Origin: a bacterium
GTDB lineage: Bacteria; Joyebacterota; Joyebacteria; Joyebacterales; Joyebacteraceae
Length of the DNA stretch: 64,000 nucleotides
Assembly: GCA_025774935.1 (NCBI GenBank)
Contig: JALGZK010000005.1
Coordinates: forward strand, 186,001 to 250,000
Direction of reading: 5' to 3'
Shown here: positions 35,154-43,870 of the stretch, piece by piece
Layout: every line of letters begins with the position of its first letter
How positions within the stretch are numbered: the stretch's first letter is position 1
Made by a program: the position numbers and the translations under genes
The notes under the pieces: model-generated
Databases searched by the model: none
What the model saw: only the letters and a program-made list of their open reading frames with translations
Told to the model about the DNA's origin: nothing

Positions 35154-35906
35154 TCACACCTGCTCGCCTGCTCGTCCGAGAAGGTAGTACGCCCCCGTAC
35201 ACAGTACCTCTCGCGCTCCTGCGAACCACGGAGCGCCGAAACAGACCGTCGGCAGGCCGTAGCGGAGCTCGAACGAAGGGCGGAGGAGGTAGAGCGTCCG
35301 GGCCTCGATCCGCATGTCGTTCACAGCCGCGAGGCGTTCAAATCCGCCTACCGTCACGCGCGTCTGGGCAATGTGGCGAAGGCCGGGGTGCCAGTGGACG
35401 TAGGGCACGTATCTCAGACGCGACCCCCTGAGTTCGGCCTGCTGGTGGGCCCCGAACGCGGAGTAGTACGGTGGGAATGTCACGAACAGGTGTGCCCGGC
35501 CACGCATCGAGGTCCGGACGTGCTGCATAAGCTTCGCCTTGTCCCCTATGTGTTCGATGACGTCGCGCAGGAGGACGAGATCGAAGCCGCCGGCGAGTGA
35601 CGACGCTACCTCCGGGGAGAGGATGTCCGCTTTCCGGAACTCGAGGTTCTGCGATCCCCTCCAATCGAAGTCGCCGGCGTCGATGCCGACGCACCGGTCG
35701 GCATGCTCCGCGAACGCGGCGGTGGCGCCGCCGTCCCCGCATCCGACGTCCAGCACCGCCGCGCCCCCGAGGTCCACGCCGTGGTCGTTCAGGAACGGGA
35801 TGAGGTAGCGGAGCGCGAGCTCGCGCTGGTAGTGCGCGTAGTACTCGCCCCACGTGTCGAAGTCGCGCCGTCGAATACGGCGGCCCGACCTCTTCTGCCA
35901 TAACAC
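35154..35906 (-). CDS. Class I SAM-dependent methyltransferase
   Basis: 250 residues. Motif I is AAVLDVGCGDGGATAAF, motif II CVGIDAGDF, post-II FRKADIL, and motif IV FDLVLLRDVIEHIGDKA, typical of Methyltransf_11/25-type small-molecule or lipid methyltransferases. The C-terminal part (LLRPSFELRYGLPTV) resembles those working on glycans or lipids. GTG start at 35906 with AGGGGG upstream. Monocistronic between a promoter at 36073-36101 and the hairpin at 35070. Substrate unknown. Confidence 0.82.
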   Translation of the reverse strand: MLWQKRSGRRIRRRDFDTWGEYYAHYQRELALRYLIPFLNDHGVDLGGAAVLDVGCGDGGATAAFAEHADRCVGIDAGDFDWRGSQNLEFRKADILSPEVASSLAGGFDLVLLRDVIEHIGDKAKLMQHVRTSMRGRAHLFVTFPPYYSAFGAHQQAELRGSRLRYVPYVHWHPGLRHIAQTRVTVGGFERLAAVNDMRIEARTLYLLRPSFELRYGLPTVCFGAPWFAGAREVLCTGAYYLLGRAGEQV

Positions 35907-36037
35907 TGAGATATCCCCCTGGTCGCGCCGGCAGGCGCGGAGTCACACCACAAGGCACCGGCGAGGATTGCCTTCGCACGTGCCGGCCTTGACGATCTGC
36001 GCCCTGGCGTCACGTGGGGCTCCAGGCGCGCCCCCAC

Positions 36038-36062
36038 GGATGCGCCGATGAGGCGTCGGAAG
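36038..36062 (-). promoter_or_regulatory. Leader element of the methyltransferase gene, like that of gcvT
   Basis: Minus-strand CTTCCGACGCCTCA and GGCGCATCC, near-identical to 34955-34981 and also 10 nt after the -10 box. It can form a CGCC/GGCG hairpin. Confidence 0.5.
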
Positions 36063-36072
36063 GGGCCCGCTG

Positions 36073-36101
36073 ACACTAGGGACGCGGCACGGCCTGGTCA
36101 A
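36073..36101 (-). promoter_or_regulatory. Sigma-70-type promoter of the methyltransferase gene
   Basis: Minus strand: TTGACC (36096-36101), 17-bp spacer, TAGTGT (36073-36078). The -35 hexamer and its context are the same as in the gcvT promoter. Confidence 0.7.
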
Positions 36102-36204
36102 GGCGTTTCTGGGACGGTGTGTGCACCGCGCGCGTACGTCACGACCCGCCCAGCCGCGTGCGGAAGCGAGCGGGCGCGGCGGGGCCGTGGAGACCGGCGT
36201 CGCC

Positions 36205-36837
36205 TCATCGCCCGCTCGGGACACCTTCCTCCACGACTGCGTACTTGCCGTCGAGTCGACTGCGATCCTGCGGTGTGTTGATGTTCAGGAAGGAGGCCCC
36301 CTGAGGGTCGAACCGGGCGATCTCCTCGGGACCGACCATCTTCACCGCGACGTGCTGAAGAAGATCGGCCACCTTCAGACGGCCGTCAGAGAGTTGCCGC
36401 TCCATGGGATGAACGCACCCTCTCGAGTAGACGGCGCAGAGGGTCTGGAGCGTGTTCTCGCTGCAGGGGATGACGAGATCGAAGCCGTCGATCTCCTCCG
36501 ACATGAAGCGGACAAGGTCGGGATTCACGAAGGGCATGTCGCACGCGGCGACAAAGCAGCTAGGCGTCGCCGCCGCGAGCAGGGCCGTGTGGATGCCCCC
36601 CAGCGGGCCGCGGTTCGGCAGGAGGTCCTTCTCCACTCGGACCGAGAAGTCCGTGTAGCGGTCGGGCGAGTTGGTGACGATGATGACGTCCTCGAACAGA
36701 GGAACAAGCCGATCGAGAACACTCTGGATCAGGGGCCTGCCGGAGAAGGGAACGAAGGATTTGTCCTCGCCCATCCTCCTGCTCTTGCCGCCAGCCAGGA
36801 TGACACCGGTGACGTTCTCGATCGGTTGCACCGTCAT
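36205..36837 (-). CDS. mobA: Molybdenum cofactor guanylyltransferase
   Basis: 210 residues: nucleotide-binding VTGVILAGGKSRRMGEDKSF, GRPLIQSVL, VTNSPDRY, NRGPLGGIHTAL and the Asp of AACDMPFVNPDLV. Adds GMP to molybdopterin to make the bis-MGD cofactor required by the DMSO-reductase-family enzyme encoded at 38.6 kb. Start taken as ATG at 36837; alternatives are ATG 36846 and TTG 36864, none with an ideal ribosome site. Last gene of the molybdoenzyme island, 46 bp after tatC. Confidence 0.93.
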   Translation of the reverse strand: MTVQPIENVTGVILAGGKSRRMGEDKSFVPFSGRPLIQSVLDRLVPLFEDVIIVTNSPDRYTDFSVRVEKDLLPNRGPLGGIHTALLAAATPSCFVAACDMPFVNPDLVRFMSEEIDGFDLVIPCSENTLQTLCAVYSRGCVHPMERQLSDGRLKVADLLQHVAVKMVGPEEIARFDPQGASFLNINTPQDRSRLDGKYAVVEEGVPSGR

Positions 36838-36883
36838 ACCGTCCATACCCTCGGGAACCCACAATGGTCGGGCGGCCGCGCCG

Positions 36884-37615
36884 CTACTCGCTCACTTCGG
36901 CCGCCAAAGCACTCTCCTGCATCCGTTCTCTCACGGCGAACTTCGAGAAGAGCACCCCGAGTTCGTAAAGGAGAATGAGCGGCCCAGCCATCATGCACTG
37001 AGTGATCACGTCCGGGGGCGTCAGCGCCGCGGCTGCGACAAAGACGAGCACCACCGCGTGCTTCCTCTTCCGGATGAGGAACTCCGGCGTGACCACACGT
37101 ATCTTCGTAAGGAAGAGCATCACCAGAGGAAGCTCGAATATGGCGCCGAAGGAGACCAGTAGCGTCCCGACAAAGGAGACGTACTTCCCGATGCTGATCA
37201 TCGGGATGAGGGTGTCGGTCTGGAAGCCGAGGAGAAAGCGGACACCGATCGGCACGATCACGAAGTACGCGAAGCTGACTCCGACCCCGAAGAAGAGAAG
37301 GGACAGCGGAGCGCAAACGATCGCGTACTTCATCTCCCGCGGCCTCAGCGCCGCAGACACGAACCTCCACGCCTGGTACAGCACGACAGGCGAGGAGAGA
37401 AGGAGCCCTCCGTAGAAGGCGACCTTGATGTTCGTGACGAACGCTTCCTGAGGAGCCAGGAACACGAGTTCCCCGACCGGCCTGGTCAGGTGGGCGACGA
37501 TCGGCTCGACGAAGCTGTAAAGCAGACCAGCGCCCACGATCACGGCGATCACGGACTTCAGCACCCTGCCCCTGAGCTCATCCAAGTGCTCGACGAGACT
37601 GAGCTTTTTGTCCAC
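36884..37615 (-). CDS. tatC: Sec-independent protein translocase TatC
   Basis: 243 residues with six membrane helices. The N-terminus has LVEHLDELRGRVLKSV, the TatC signal-binding motif, then PREMKYAIVCAPLSLLFFGV and LTPPDVITQCMMAGPLILLY. Transports folded proteins with twin-arginine signals; both enzyme subunits encoded upstream carry such signals. GTG start at 37615, 13 bp after tatA, preferred over a longer frame running through tatA. Placing tat genes beside their cargo is a strong functional link. Confidence 0.94.
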   Translation of the reverse strand: MDKKLSLVEHLDELRGRVLKSVIAVIVGAGLLYSFVEPIVAHLTRPVGELVFLAPQEAFVTNIKVAFYGGLLLSSPVVLYQAWRFVSAALRPREMKYAIVCAPLSLLFFGVGVSFAYFVIVPIGVRFLLGFQTDTLIPMISIGKYVSFVGTLLVSFGAIFELPLVMLFLTKIRVVTPEFLIRKRKHAVVLVFVAAAALTPPDVITQCMMAGPLILLYELGVLFSKFAVRERMQESALAAEVSE

Positions 37616-37628
37616 GGTGCGGCCTCGC

Positions 37629-37814
37629 CTACGTGACGTCCGAGTTCTCGCCGGTTGCCTCCTCGACGCTGTCCCTGATCTCCTTCCCAGCGTTCTTGAA
37701 CTCCTTGATCGACTTGCCCATCGCCTTGGCGATCTCGGGCAGCTTCTTCCCTCCGAAGAGCAGGAGGACAATCAGCAGCACGAGGCTCAGCTCGCCGACT
37801 CCGAATCTGAACAT
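37629..37814 (-). CDS. tatA: Twin-arginine translocase TatA/E subunit
   Basis: 61 residues: short N-terminal membrane helix (GVGELSLVLLIVLLLFGGKK) followed by the amphipathic helix LPEIAKAMGKSIKEFKNAGK and an acidic tail. Typical TatA length and FGGKKLPE motif. Oligomerises to form the Tat pore with TatC. Good ribosome site GAGGTGAGGAG; 13 bp before tatC. Confidence 0.94.
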   Translation of the reverse strand: MFRFGVGELSLVLLIVLLLFGGKKLPEIAKAMGKSIKEFKNAGKEIRDSVEEATGENSDVT

Positions 37815-37938
37815 GTCTCCTCACCTCCCTCTGTCCGCATCCTCAGGGGGTCGGTCGCCGCAGCAGTAGCGAGTCGCACCACTACGACCGCCGCCCCCAG
37901 CACGGCTCCGTACCATACTTCCCCGGGGATCGTGTCTC

Positions 37939-38583
37939 TCACGACCCCCCGGGGGTCCTCACCTCTTCGATCGACTCCTCCACCGCGTCGGCGTCCGCGA
38001 GGACGAACTCCCTCGTGAGGACGGCCATCTCGCGGTACAAGCTGGTTCGTGCGTTCGCCGCGACCCTCTCCGAGAACTCCGACACCCACTGCGCCAGATG
38101 ATCGCGCAGGAACCGTCTCTCGATCTCGAGGTAGCCCGTCGCGGTGTCGGTATCCTCATGCTCCCAGGCGCGGCCCTCCGCCTCCGTCAGCTTCTCCATG
38201 AACTCAAGCTGGATGCTGATATGGTCGGGGGCGTCCCGGTAGTCCGGCGCGTAGTCCAGGCCGGACGCCTGGATCAGGTTCCGCACCTCACCGCCCGCAT
38301 CCCGCCCCCGGGGGTCCTCTTCGCTCCGGTAGGCGGACTCATACGGGTAGATGTGCTTCCCGGGACCCAGGAAGAGACGCGTGTACTCGACCGCGAGTTC
38401 CTCGACGAGCGCCTCGGTGGACCTCTCGCGGAAGTACTCGCCGAGGTCGATACCGATCCCCTCGAGGGTCGCGAGGAATGCCGGCTCCATGAAGCTCTTC
38501 AGGAACCTGGCGTCCGGCTCGTGGTAGTACACGTGCGCCAGAAGGCCGTAGATGCGGCTGCGTTCCTCTGCTCCTGTTTTCAT
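37939..38583 (-). CDS. TorD/DmsD-family molybdoenzyme chaperone
   Basis: 214 residues, helical. It holds the family motif EYTRLFLGPGKHIYPYESAY (compare Y-x-x-L-F-x-G-P with a P-Y-E-S turn) and DHISIQLEFMEKL. These cytoplasmic chaperones bind the Tat signal and help insert the molybdenum cofactor before export. The gene lies 8 bp after the catalytic subunit, clearly its dedicated chaperone. Ribosome site GAGGGAG. Confidence 0.9.
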   Translation of the reverse strand: MKTGAEERSRIYGLLAHVYYHEPDARFLKSFMEPAFLATLEGIGIDLGEYFRERSTEALVEELAVEYTRLFLGPGKHIYPYESAYRSEEDPRGRDAGGEVRNLIQASGLDYAPDYRDAPDHISIQLEFMEKLTEAEGRAWEHEDTDTATGYLEIERRFLRDHLAQWVSEFSERVAANARTSLYREMAVLTREFVLADADAVEESIEEVRTPGGS

Positions 38584-38591
38584 GACTCCCT

Positions 38592-41078
38592 CTAAGCCTT
38601 CGTCACCTGGACGACGGTGTCATTGAACCGGAGCTGCCCGGCAACCGGGTCCGGCGCGTTCGGGATGATCCAGTTCGGATGCACGCCGACCTCGCTCCAC
38701 CACTTGTTGTGGCAGTCCGGCACGCATTCGTGGCCGGTCGCGGCCTTGTTGCCCGACGCGAACTCCCCGTACTCGAAGTGCCCCAGGTGGTGGGAGATGG
38801 CGATGACCTGCGGGTGCACCGCGTCCGTTACCCGTGCCGTGGTCACGATCTCCCCGATCGGAGATGTGACCCTGATCCGGTCGCCGTCTGCGATGCCCTT
38901 CTTGGCCGCGGTCGCCGGGTTGATCCACGCGGGATTGCTGTGGTAGATCTCCGTCAGCCACTTGCAGTTCTGACTCCGCGTGTGGATCTGGACGTTGACC
39001 TTGTAGGTCGTGAGGATCAGGTCGTCCGCCCCCATAGCTTCGTGCTCCGGAATCGCCATGAAGGTGGGAAGAGCGCTGAAGCCCTTCTTCGCCATGAAGT
39101 CGGAGGAGATCTCGAAGAAGCCCGACTTGTTCAGCTTGTCCGGCTTGAAGCCCGCGTAGACTTTGTCGCCGATCTTCTGGCCGACGTAGCCCTTGTAGGC
39201 GTACTTCATGGCCGTGTAGCCCTTCTCCTCGGCCTCTTCCTTGGTCTTCGCCTTCGACTTCGTCCAGTCCCAATAGACCCCGGTCGCCTCGTCGAAGAGG
39301 ATCTTCTCCCCGGTGTAGTCCTCCGGCGTGAGCTCCTTCGCGTAGGCCTTGTACTTGGGCTTGGCGTCGGCGTCGTGCCACACGCCGTGACTGGTCATGT
39401 ACCCGAAGTCGAGACCCGACTTCTCGCAGGACTGGCGGATGAAGTCCTCGGCGGACTCGAAACCGAGCTCGAGACCGAGCCTGGTAGCCAGCTCGCAGCA
39501 GACGTCCTGGAACTGCCTCGTGGCCCCGGGAGCGGGAAGCACCGGCTGCCGAATGTAGAACTCGGGGATCATGTCGTACGAGACCATGTCGTCCCAGGAC
39601 CACCTCTCCAGGTACGTGACGTCCGGCAGGATGATGTCCGCGAGCGCCGACGACTCGGTGTAGAAGGGGTTGATCGACACGTGGTACGGGATGAGGCTCT
39701 CGTCCTTCAGGATGTCGATGTTCTCCTGAACGTCGCCGTTGGCATAGACCGGCTCGTAGCAGTAGGTCATGTATACGTCCGGTCGCCCGTGCGAACCCTC
39801 CTTGATCGCATCGAGCACGCGATGGCTGATGTGGTGAGTCGGCAGCGCGGCATCGCCCTCGAGGCCATCGAGGATCTTGAGCTTCGCCGTGGACCCCGAC
39901 ACCTTCGGGTACTTCCACTTCGCGCCGACTCCCCTGCAGGTCCCGCCCCTGACGTCGATGTATCCGAGGATGGCGTCGAGCATCTTGGCGGCGCGTTCCG
40001 TGTCTACGCCGTTGTAGTGCGCGACGGCGCCCCGGTACGAGACGAGCGTGCCCGGCTTCGCGTTCGCGTACTCGATCGCCAGGGACCTGATCTTGGACGC
40101 CGGAACGCCGCTGATCCCCTCGGCCCACTCGGGGGTGTACTGGCGCAGGTGGTCCGTCAGCTCCGCCACGCTGACGTTCGTCCAGGTATCGATGAAGTCC
40201 GCGTCGTACAGACCCTCGTCCATGACGACGTTCGCCATCGCGAGGATCACGGCCCCGTCGGTTCCGGGCTTGATGGGAATCCACTCGTCGGACTTCGCGC
40301 CCGTGTTGGAGAGACGGACATCGAAGGTGACGAGCTTCACCCCCCGGTCCGCTACCGCCCCAATCGTCCGCTGGGACAGCTGCAGATGTGAGGTGTGCGC
40401 CTCCATGATGTTGCAGCCGAAGTTGAGGATCATGTTCGCGTGCTCAACGTCGTTGACGTCGTAGTGCTTCCCCCAGGTCAGCTCCTGCGCGGTCCACTTC
40501 GCTGCCTCGCAGATCGACGTGTGGTTCCCTACCGTCCCGGTCCCGTAGGCCTTAAGGAAGGCGTCCTTGACGATCTTGCTGTCGGAGCCCTTCATCCTGC
40601 CGTAGTGGAACATGAACTTCTCGGGATGGCCCTCGTCGAGGAGCGCCTTGAGCCTCGCGGTGACCTCGTCCAGCGCCTCGTCCCACGAGACCCTCTTCCA
40701 TTCCCCGTCCCCCCGCTTGCCGACACGCTTCATCGGGTAGAGGATCCGGTCGGGGTCGTAGACCTGGTTCAGGCCGGCCTGGCCCTTGGCGCAGATCTTC
40801 CCCCGGTTCCTGATCGACTCGGGGTTGCCCTCGATCTTGACCAGCTTGCCGTCCTCGACATAGCAGAGGATCGCGTCTCTGGCCACGCACTGCCAGCAGG
40901 CCGAGGGGACGATCTTCCGTTCCTTGCCGGTCACCGGGGAGAAGTCCATCCCACCGTCGACCAGCTTCAGTGTTCCGGTCAGCGCCAAGCCCTGCCCGAG
41001 GGCTCGTTCCGCCCCCGCGAGGACCGCGGCGCATGCGACTCCGAGTTTCATCAGACTGCGGCGTGTTAGTTTCACCAT
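38592..41078 (-). CDS. Tat-exported molybdopterin oxidoreductase, catalytic subunit (DMSO reductase family)
   Basis: 828 residues. Twin-arginine signal (LTRRSLMKLGVACAAVLAGA), an N-terminal Fe-S region with Cys61, Cys64, Cys72 and Cys96 (Asp68 where the usual third Cys is expected), molybdopterin domains (WDEALDEVTARLKALL; ILNFGCNIMEAHTSH), a likely Mo ligand Cys190 (GNHTSICEAA), and a C-terminal cofactor-binding barrel (ADGDRIRVTSPIGEIV). Closest in look to the PsrA/PhsA/TtrA branch; the substrate (a sulfur, arsenic or other oxyanion) cannot be told. Start ATG at 41078 with GGTGGAG. Partner is the Fe-S subunit upstream. Confidence 0.9.
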   Translation of the reverse strand: MVKLTRRSLMKLGVACAAVLAGAERALGQGLALTGTLKLVDGGMDFSPVTGKERKIVPSACWQCVARDAILCYVEDGKLVKIEGNPESIRNRGKICAKGQAGLNQVYDPDRILYPMKRVGKRGDGEWKRVSWDEALDEVTARLKALLDEGHPEKFMFHYGRMKGSDSKIVKDAFLKAYGTGTVGNHTSICEAAKWTAQELTWGKHYDVNDVEHANMILNFGCNIMEAHTSHLQLSQRTIGAVADRGVKLVTFDVRLSNTGAKSDEWIPIKPGTDGAVILAMANVVMDEGLYDADFIDTWTNVSVAELTDHLRQYTPEWAEGISGVPASKIRSLAIEYANAKPGTLVSYRGAVAHYNGVDTERAAKMLDAILGYIDVRGGTCRGVGAKWKYPKVSGSTAKLKILDGLEGDAALPTHHISHRVLDAIKEGSHGRPDVYMTYCYEPVYANGDVQENIDILKDESLIPYHVSINPFYTESSALADIILPDVTYLERWSWDDMVSYDMIPEFYIRQPVLPAPGATRQFQDVCCELATRLGLELGFESAEDFIRQSCEKSGLDFGYMTSHGVWHDADAKPKYKAYAKELTPEDYTGEKILFDEATGVYWDWTKSKAKTKEEAEEKGYTAMKYAYKGYVGQKIGDKVYAGFKPDKLNKSGFFEISSDFMAKKGFSALPTFMAIPEHEAMGADDLILTTYKVNVQIHTRSQNCKWLTEIYHSNPAWINPATAAKKGIADGDRIRVTSPIGEIVTTARVTDAVHPQVIAISHHLGHFEYGEFASGNKAATGHECVPDCHNKWWSEVGVHPNWIIPNAPDPVAGQLRFNDTVVQVTKA

Positions 41079-41167
41079 GATCTCCACCCGCCTATCGTTC
41101 GAGGTCTACCCAGCCTTGCATTCATCGATCAACGTCGTTCGACCACTGCGCTCGGGTCGCCGCCTCG

Positions 41168-41902
41168 TCATCTCGGCAGGTCTCCCTCCGGAAGCTCCTC
41201 GGTGGCGATGTAGAAGACCTGCGGGTCGGTCCCGAGCTCCGGTTTAAGGACCCGGACGGACGCCCCCCCCGCAAGCGCCGAGACGTCGCTGTTCGAGTCG
41301 TTGACGTCGCCGAAGATCCGGGCGTTTGCCGGACACGTGTTCACGCACGCGGGCGTGACACCCTGGTCGATGCGATGGACGCAGAAGTCGCACTTCTGGG
41401 CCATCTCCGAGTCCGGGTTGAGATACCTCGCGTCGTACGGGCAGGCGGCGACGCAGCGTCCGCAGCCGATGCAGTCCGCCTCGTTGATCGTGACCGCGCC
41501 GTCTTCCCGCTGGATCGTCGCCCCGGTGGGGCAGACGGGCACACAGGGCGGATTGTCACACTGGTTGCAGAGCCGGGGAAGGAACACCCTCCTGGCATCG
41601 GGGAACTGCCCGCGGTCCTCCGCCACGACCCACGATCGCCACACTCCGAGCGGAACGTCGTACTCCGCCTTGCAGGCGACCGCGCAGGCGTGACAGCCGG
41701 TGCACCGCTCGGTATCGATCACCATCGCAAGCCGCCGTCCGGCTGCCTGCTTCGCCTGTGCGAGAGCCGCGTCCTTCGGAACCGACGCGGCGGCGACCGC
41801 CAGCGCGGCCGCTCCCCCCATCTTCAGGACGTCTCGTCTCGTCAGGCCTCGGTCCTCTACCTCGACATCAGGCGCTCTGACCTTCTCTTCCTTCTTTGCC
41901 AT
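41168..41902 (-). CDS. Tat-exported four-cluster ferredoxin subunit (PsrB/TtrB-like)
   Basis: 244 residues: a twin-arginine signal (LTRRDVLKMGGAAALAVAAA) then four [4Fe-4S] motifs: CTGCHACAVACKAE, CNQCDNPPCVPVCP, CIGCGRCVAACPYD, and CDFCVHR with CVNTCPANA. It transfers electrons between the catalytic subunit and a membrane donor or acceptor. Carrying its own Tat signal is like TtrB. 89 bp precede the catalytic gene. ATG 41902 is preferred over an upstream frame that adds a basic stretch. No NrfD-type membrane anchor is encoded nearby. Confidence 0.92.
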   Translation of the reverse strand: MAKKEEKVRAPDVEVEDRGLTRRDVLKMGGAAALAVAAASVPKDAALAQAKQAAGRRLAMVIDTERCTGCHACAVACKAEYDVPLGVWRSWVVAEDRGQFPDARRVFLPRLCNQCDNPPCVPVCPTGATIQREDGAVTINEADCIGCGRCVAACPYDARYLNPDSEMAQKCDFCVHRIDQGVTPACVNTCPANARIFGDVNDSNSDVSALAGGASVRVLKPELGTDPQVFYIATEELPEGDLPR

Positions 41903-42072
41903 GCGGATCCACCCCCTCTTCCGCGTAACCGCCACGGGTCGCCTCCGCCCTGCAGCGGTACTGCGACCCTGTCGCATCTGATGCACCCAGCGACGAACAC
42001 CCGTCCTGCCGGGGCCGGAAGCGACCGGCCCCGGCGTCGTTCACGCTGTCCTGCCAGCCGTCGTCCAGCCGG

Positions 42073-43212
42073 CTAGAACTTCACCTCCAGCTGTGCGAGG
42101 AACTCGTCGTTCTCCCACTCCTGATCTGCCCGCGCGTCGCTGGAGCCGAAGTCCTCGCCGTTGATGTAGTACTCGAGCTTGAGCTTCGCGCCCTTCACCA
42201 CGTCCACGATCCCTGCGACGATCACCTGGTCGCGGTCCCAGCTCAGGGGCTTGTCGAAGGACTTGTCGTTGTCGACCGTGTAGTCGCAGTACGAGGCGAC
42301 GAACGTGACTCCCTGGAACCACGCCCTGTCCCCGCCGGCTTTGAAGTTATACAGGCCCTCCAGGAGCCAACTCGCCCTCTCGAGGTCGCCATCGGTGGCG
42401 GTGATGTAGGCGCCGTAGAGTCGCGCCGGGCCGAACGTGAACTTGGCGCCGCCGCCGATGCGTGTCTTGTCCGTCTTGTCGGAAACGTACCCTGGCATCG
42501 CCGCCACCAGGTACGCCACACCGAGGTCGCTCAACTCGTCGGTGTAGTAGAACCCCATCAGATCCATCTTGCCGGCGTCGCCGATGGGAGTCTTGACACC
42601 GAGGTTGACGCCGTACTCGAACGCGTGCGACGAGAGCGCGGGCAGGCTGCTGTCATCGTGGAGGACCCGCGACTTCGCCGCAGCGTCCTCCCCGACCTGC
42701 TTCGCGCCGAGCCGGTAGCCGTTGCCGACCGAGACCATCCAGTAGACGGGCTTGACGTCGGCGCCCCACGTGACGGTGTACCCGTCGTCGCGGTAGAAGG
42801 CCGACCCGAGGATCGAGTACCCCTCGGTCTTCCGGCCGTGCTGGCTCTTGAGCCATCTCTCGTAGAGCCCCGCGTCGATCCAGGAGTTCCAACCGAGCCC
42901 GGAGAACTTCGCGTGGGCCTCGTTGAGATAGGCGTTCACCGCCGTGAAGTAGAGCTGGGCGTCCAGCTCGAGGTTGTCGCCGACCTTGACCTTCGGCTGA
43001 AGGACGAACTTGTCGACGGTGAAGTACGGATCGCTGATGAGTGCGCTGTCTCCGGCCGCGACGAACTCGAACTCGAGCTCGCCCGCGAGATTGAATTCCA
43101 TCCCCTTGTTGGAGAGGAATCCGCCTTCTTCGGCGTGCAACGGGGACACGCAGCACACGCCTGCGACGGAGAGAACGACGACAGCAACTCCTAGTCTGTG
43201 AAACCCTGACAT
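42073..43212 (-). CDS. Outer-membrane porin-like beta barrel of the molybdoenzyme island
   Basis: 379 residues with a signal peptide (VAVVVLSVAGVCCVSPLHA) and alternating amphipathic strands (AGELEFEFVAAGDSALISDP; KLKLEYYINGEDF; LAQLEVKF with terminal Phe). Probably admits substrate for the periplasmic enzyme encoded just downstream; this is context-based. ATG 43212 with GAGGAG is the clear start; the open frame continues upstream without signal character. It lies between the cofactor genes and the enzyme genes. Confidence 0.78.
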   Translation of the reverse strand: MSGFHRLGVAVVVLSVAGVCCVSPLHAEEGGFLSNKGMEFNLAGELEFEFVAAGDSALISDPYFTVDKFVLQPKVKVGDNLELDAQLYFTAVNAYLNEAHAKFSGLGWNSWIDAGLYERWLKSQHGRKTEGYSILGSAFYRDDGYTVTWGADVKPVYWMVSVGNGYRLGAKQVGEDAAAKSRVLHDDSSLPALSSHAFEYGVNLGVKTPIGDAGKMDLMGFYYTDELSDLGVAYLVAAMPGYVSDKTDKTRIGGGAKFTFGPARLYGAYITATDGDLERASWLLEGLYNFKAGGDRAWFQGVTFVASYCDYTVDNDKSFDKPLSWDRDQVIVAGIVDVVKGAKLKLEYYINGEDFGSSDARADQEWENDEFLAQLEVKF

Positions 43213-43390
43213 GCCTCGACTCCTCGTTGAGTTAATGAGCGTGTCCTTCCGAACCAACGTGAGAGAACGGAGCGGGGACGTCGTCCTCCTTTCGCGCCCG
43301 ACGGCGCTCTGATGTCCTGGTGCCTTCACTCTGATGCTAGCGCTGTCTCCGCAGAGCCGCGTGCGACTCCCACCCGGACTTCGGACAGGC

Positions 43391-43870
43391 TCACACAGCG
43401 GCCCGCGACTCCCTTCGATCACACCCACTGACCTTGCGGTCAATCCTCCATATACCGTCCCCCGGTTTGACGGTTCCTCCGGTGAGTACTTCCGCAAAGA
43501 TGCCCTCGCGGGGCATGATGCAGTCCCCGACCTGCTCCTTGATCGCACACGCCGTGTGGCACTCCTTCCCGATCTGTGTCACCCTCACGACCGCCGAGCC
43601 CCCGATCGCGATCTCGTCTCCTATGCTGACATCCCTAAGATCGATCCCCCGGGTCACGAAGTTCTCCGCGAACGCCCCGGAAGTCAGGGTCGACATCTTC
43701 TCCTTCATGCGATCGATGCTCTCGCCGGCGAGAAGGGAGACCTGACGGTGCCAGTCGCCCGCGTGCGCGTCGCCCTCGATGCCCCAGGACTTCACGAGCA
43801 CCGCCATCGGACGCTCGCGCTTTGGCGTGCCCTTCTCTTCGCTCACGCAGATCGCTTCGATTCGTCCCAT
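43391..43870 (-). CDS. MOSC-domain protein
   Basis: 159 residues: GRIEAICVSEEKGTPKRERP, GIEGDAHAGDWHRQVSLLAG, FAENFVTRGIDLRDVSIGDE, IGKECHTACAIKEQVGDCIM with the conserved Cys, and EGIFAEVLTGGTVKPGD. MOSC domains handle molybdenum cofactor or sulfur; stand-alone forms are common in moeA/moaB operons. Start ATG at 43870 overlaps the moeA stop (TGATG), so the pair is translationally coupled. Confidence 0.9.
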   Translation of the reverse strand: MGRIEAICVSEEKGTPKRERPMAVLVKSWGIEGDAHAGDWHRQVSLLAGESIDRMKEKMSTLTSGAFAENFVTRGIDLRDVSIGDEIAIGGSAVVRVTQIGKECHTACAIKEQVGDCIMPREGIFAEVLTGGTVKPGDGIWRIDRKVSGCDRRESRAAV

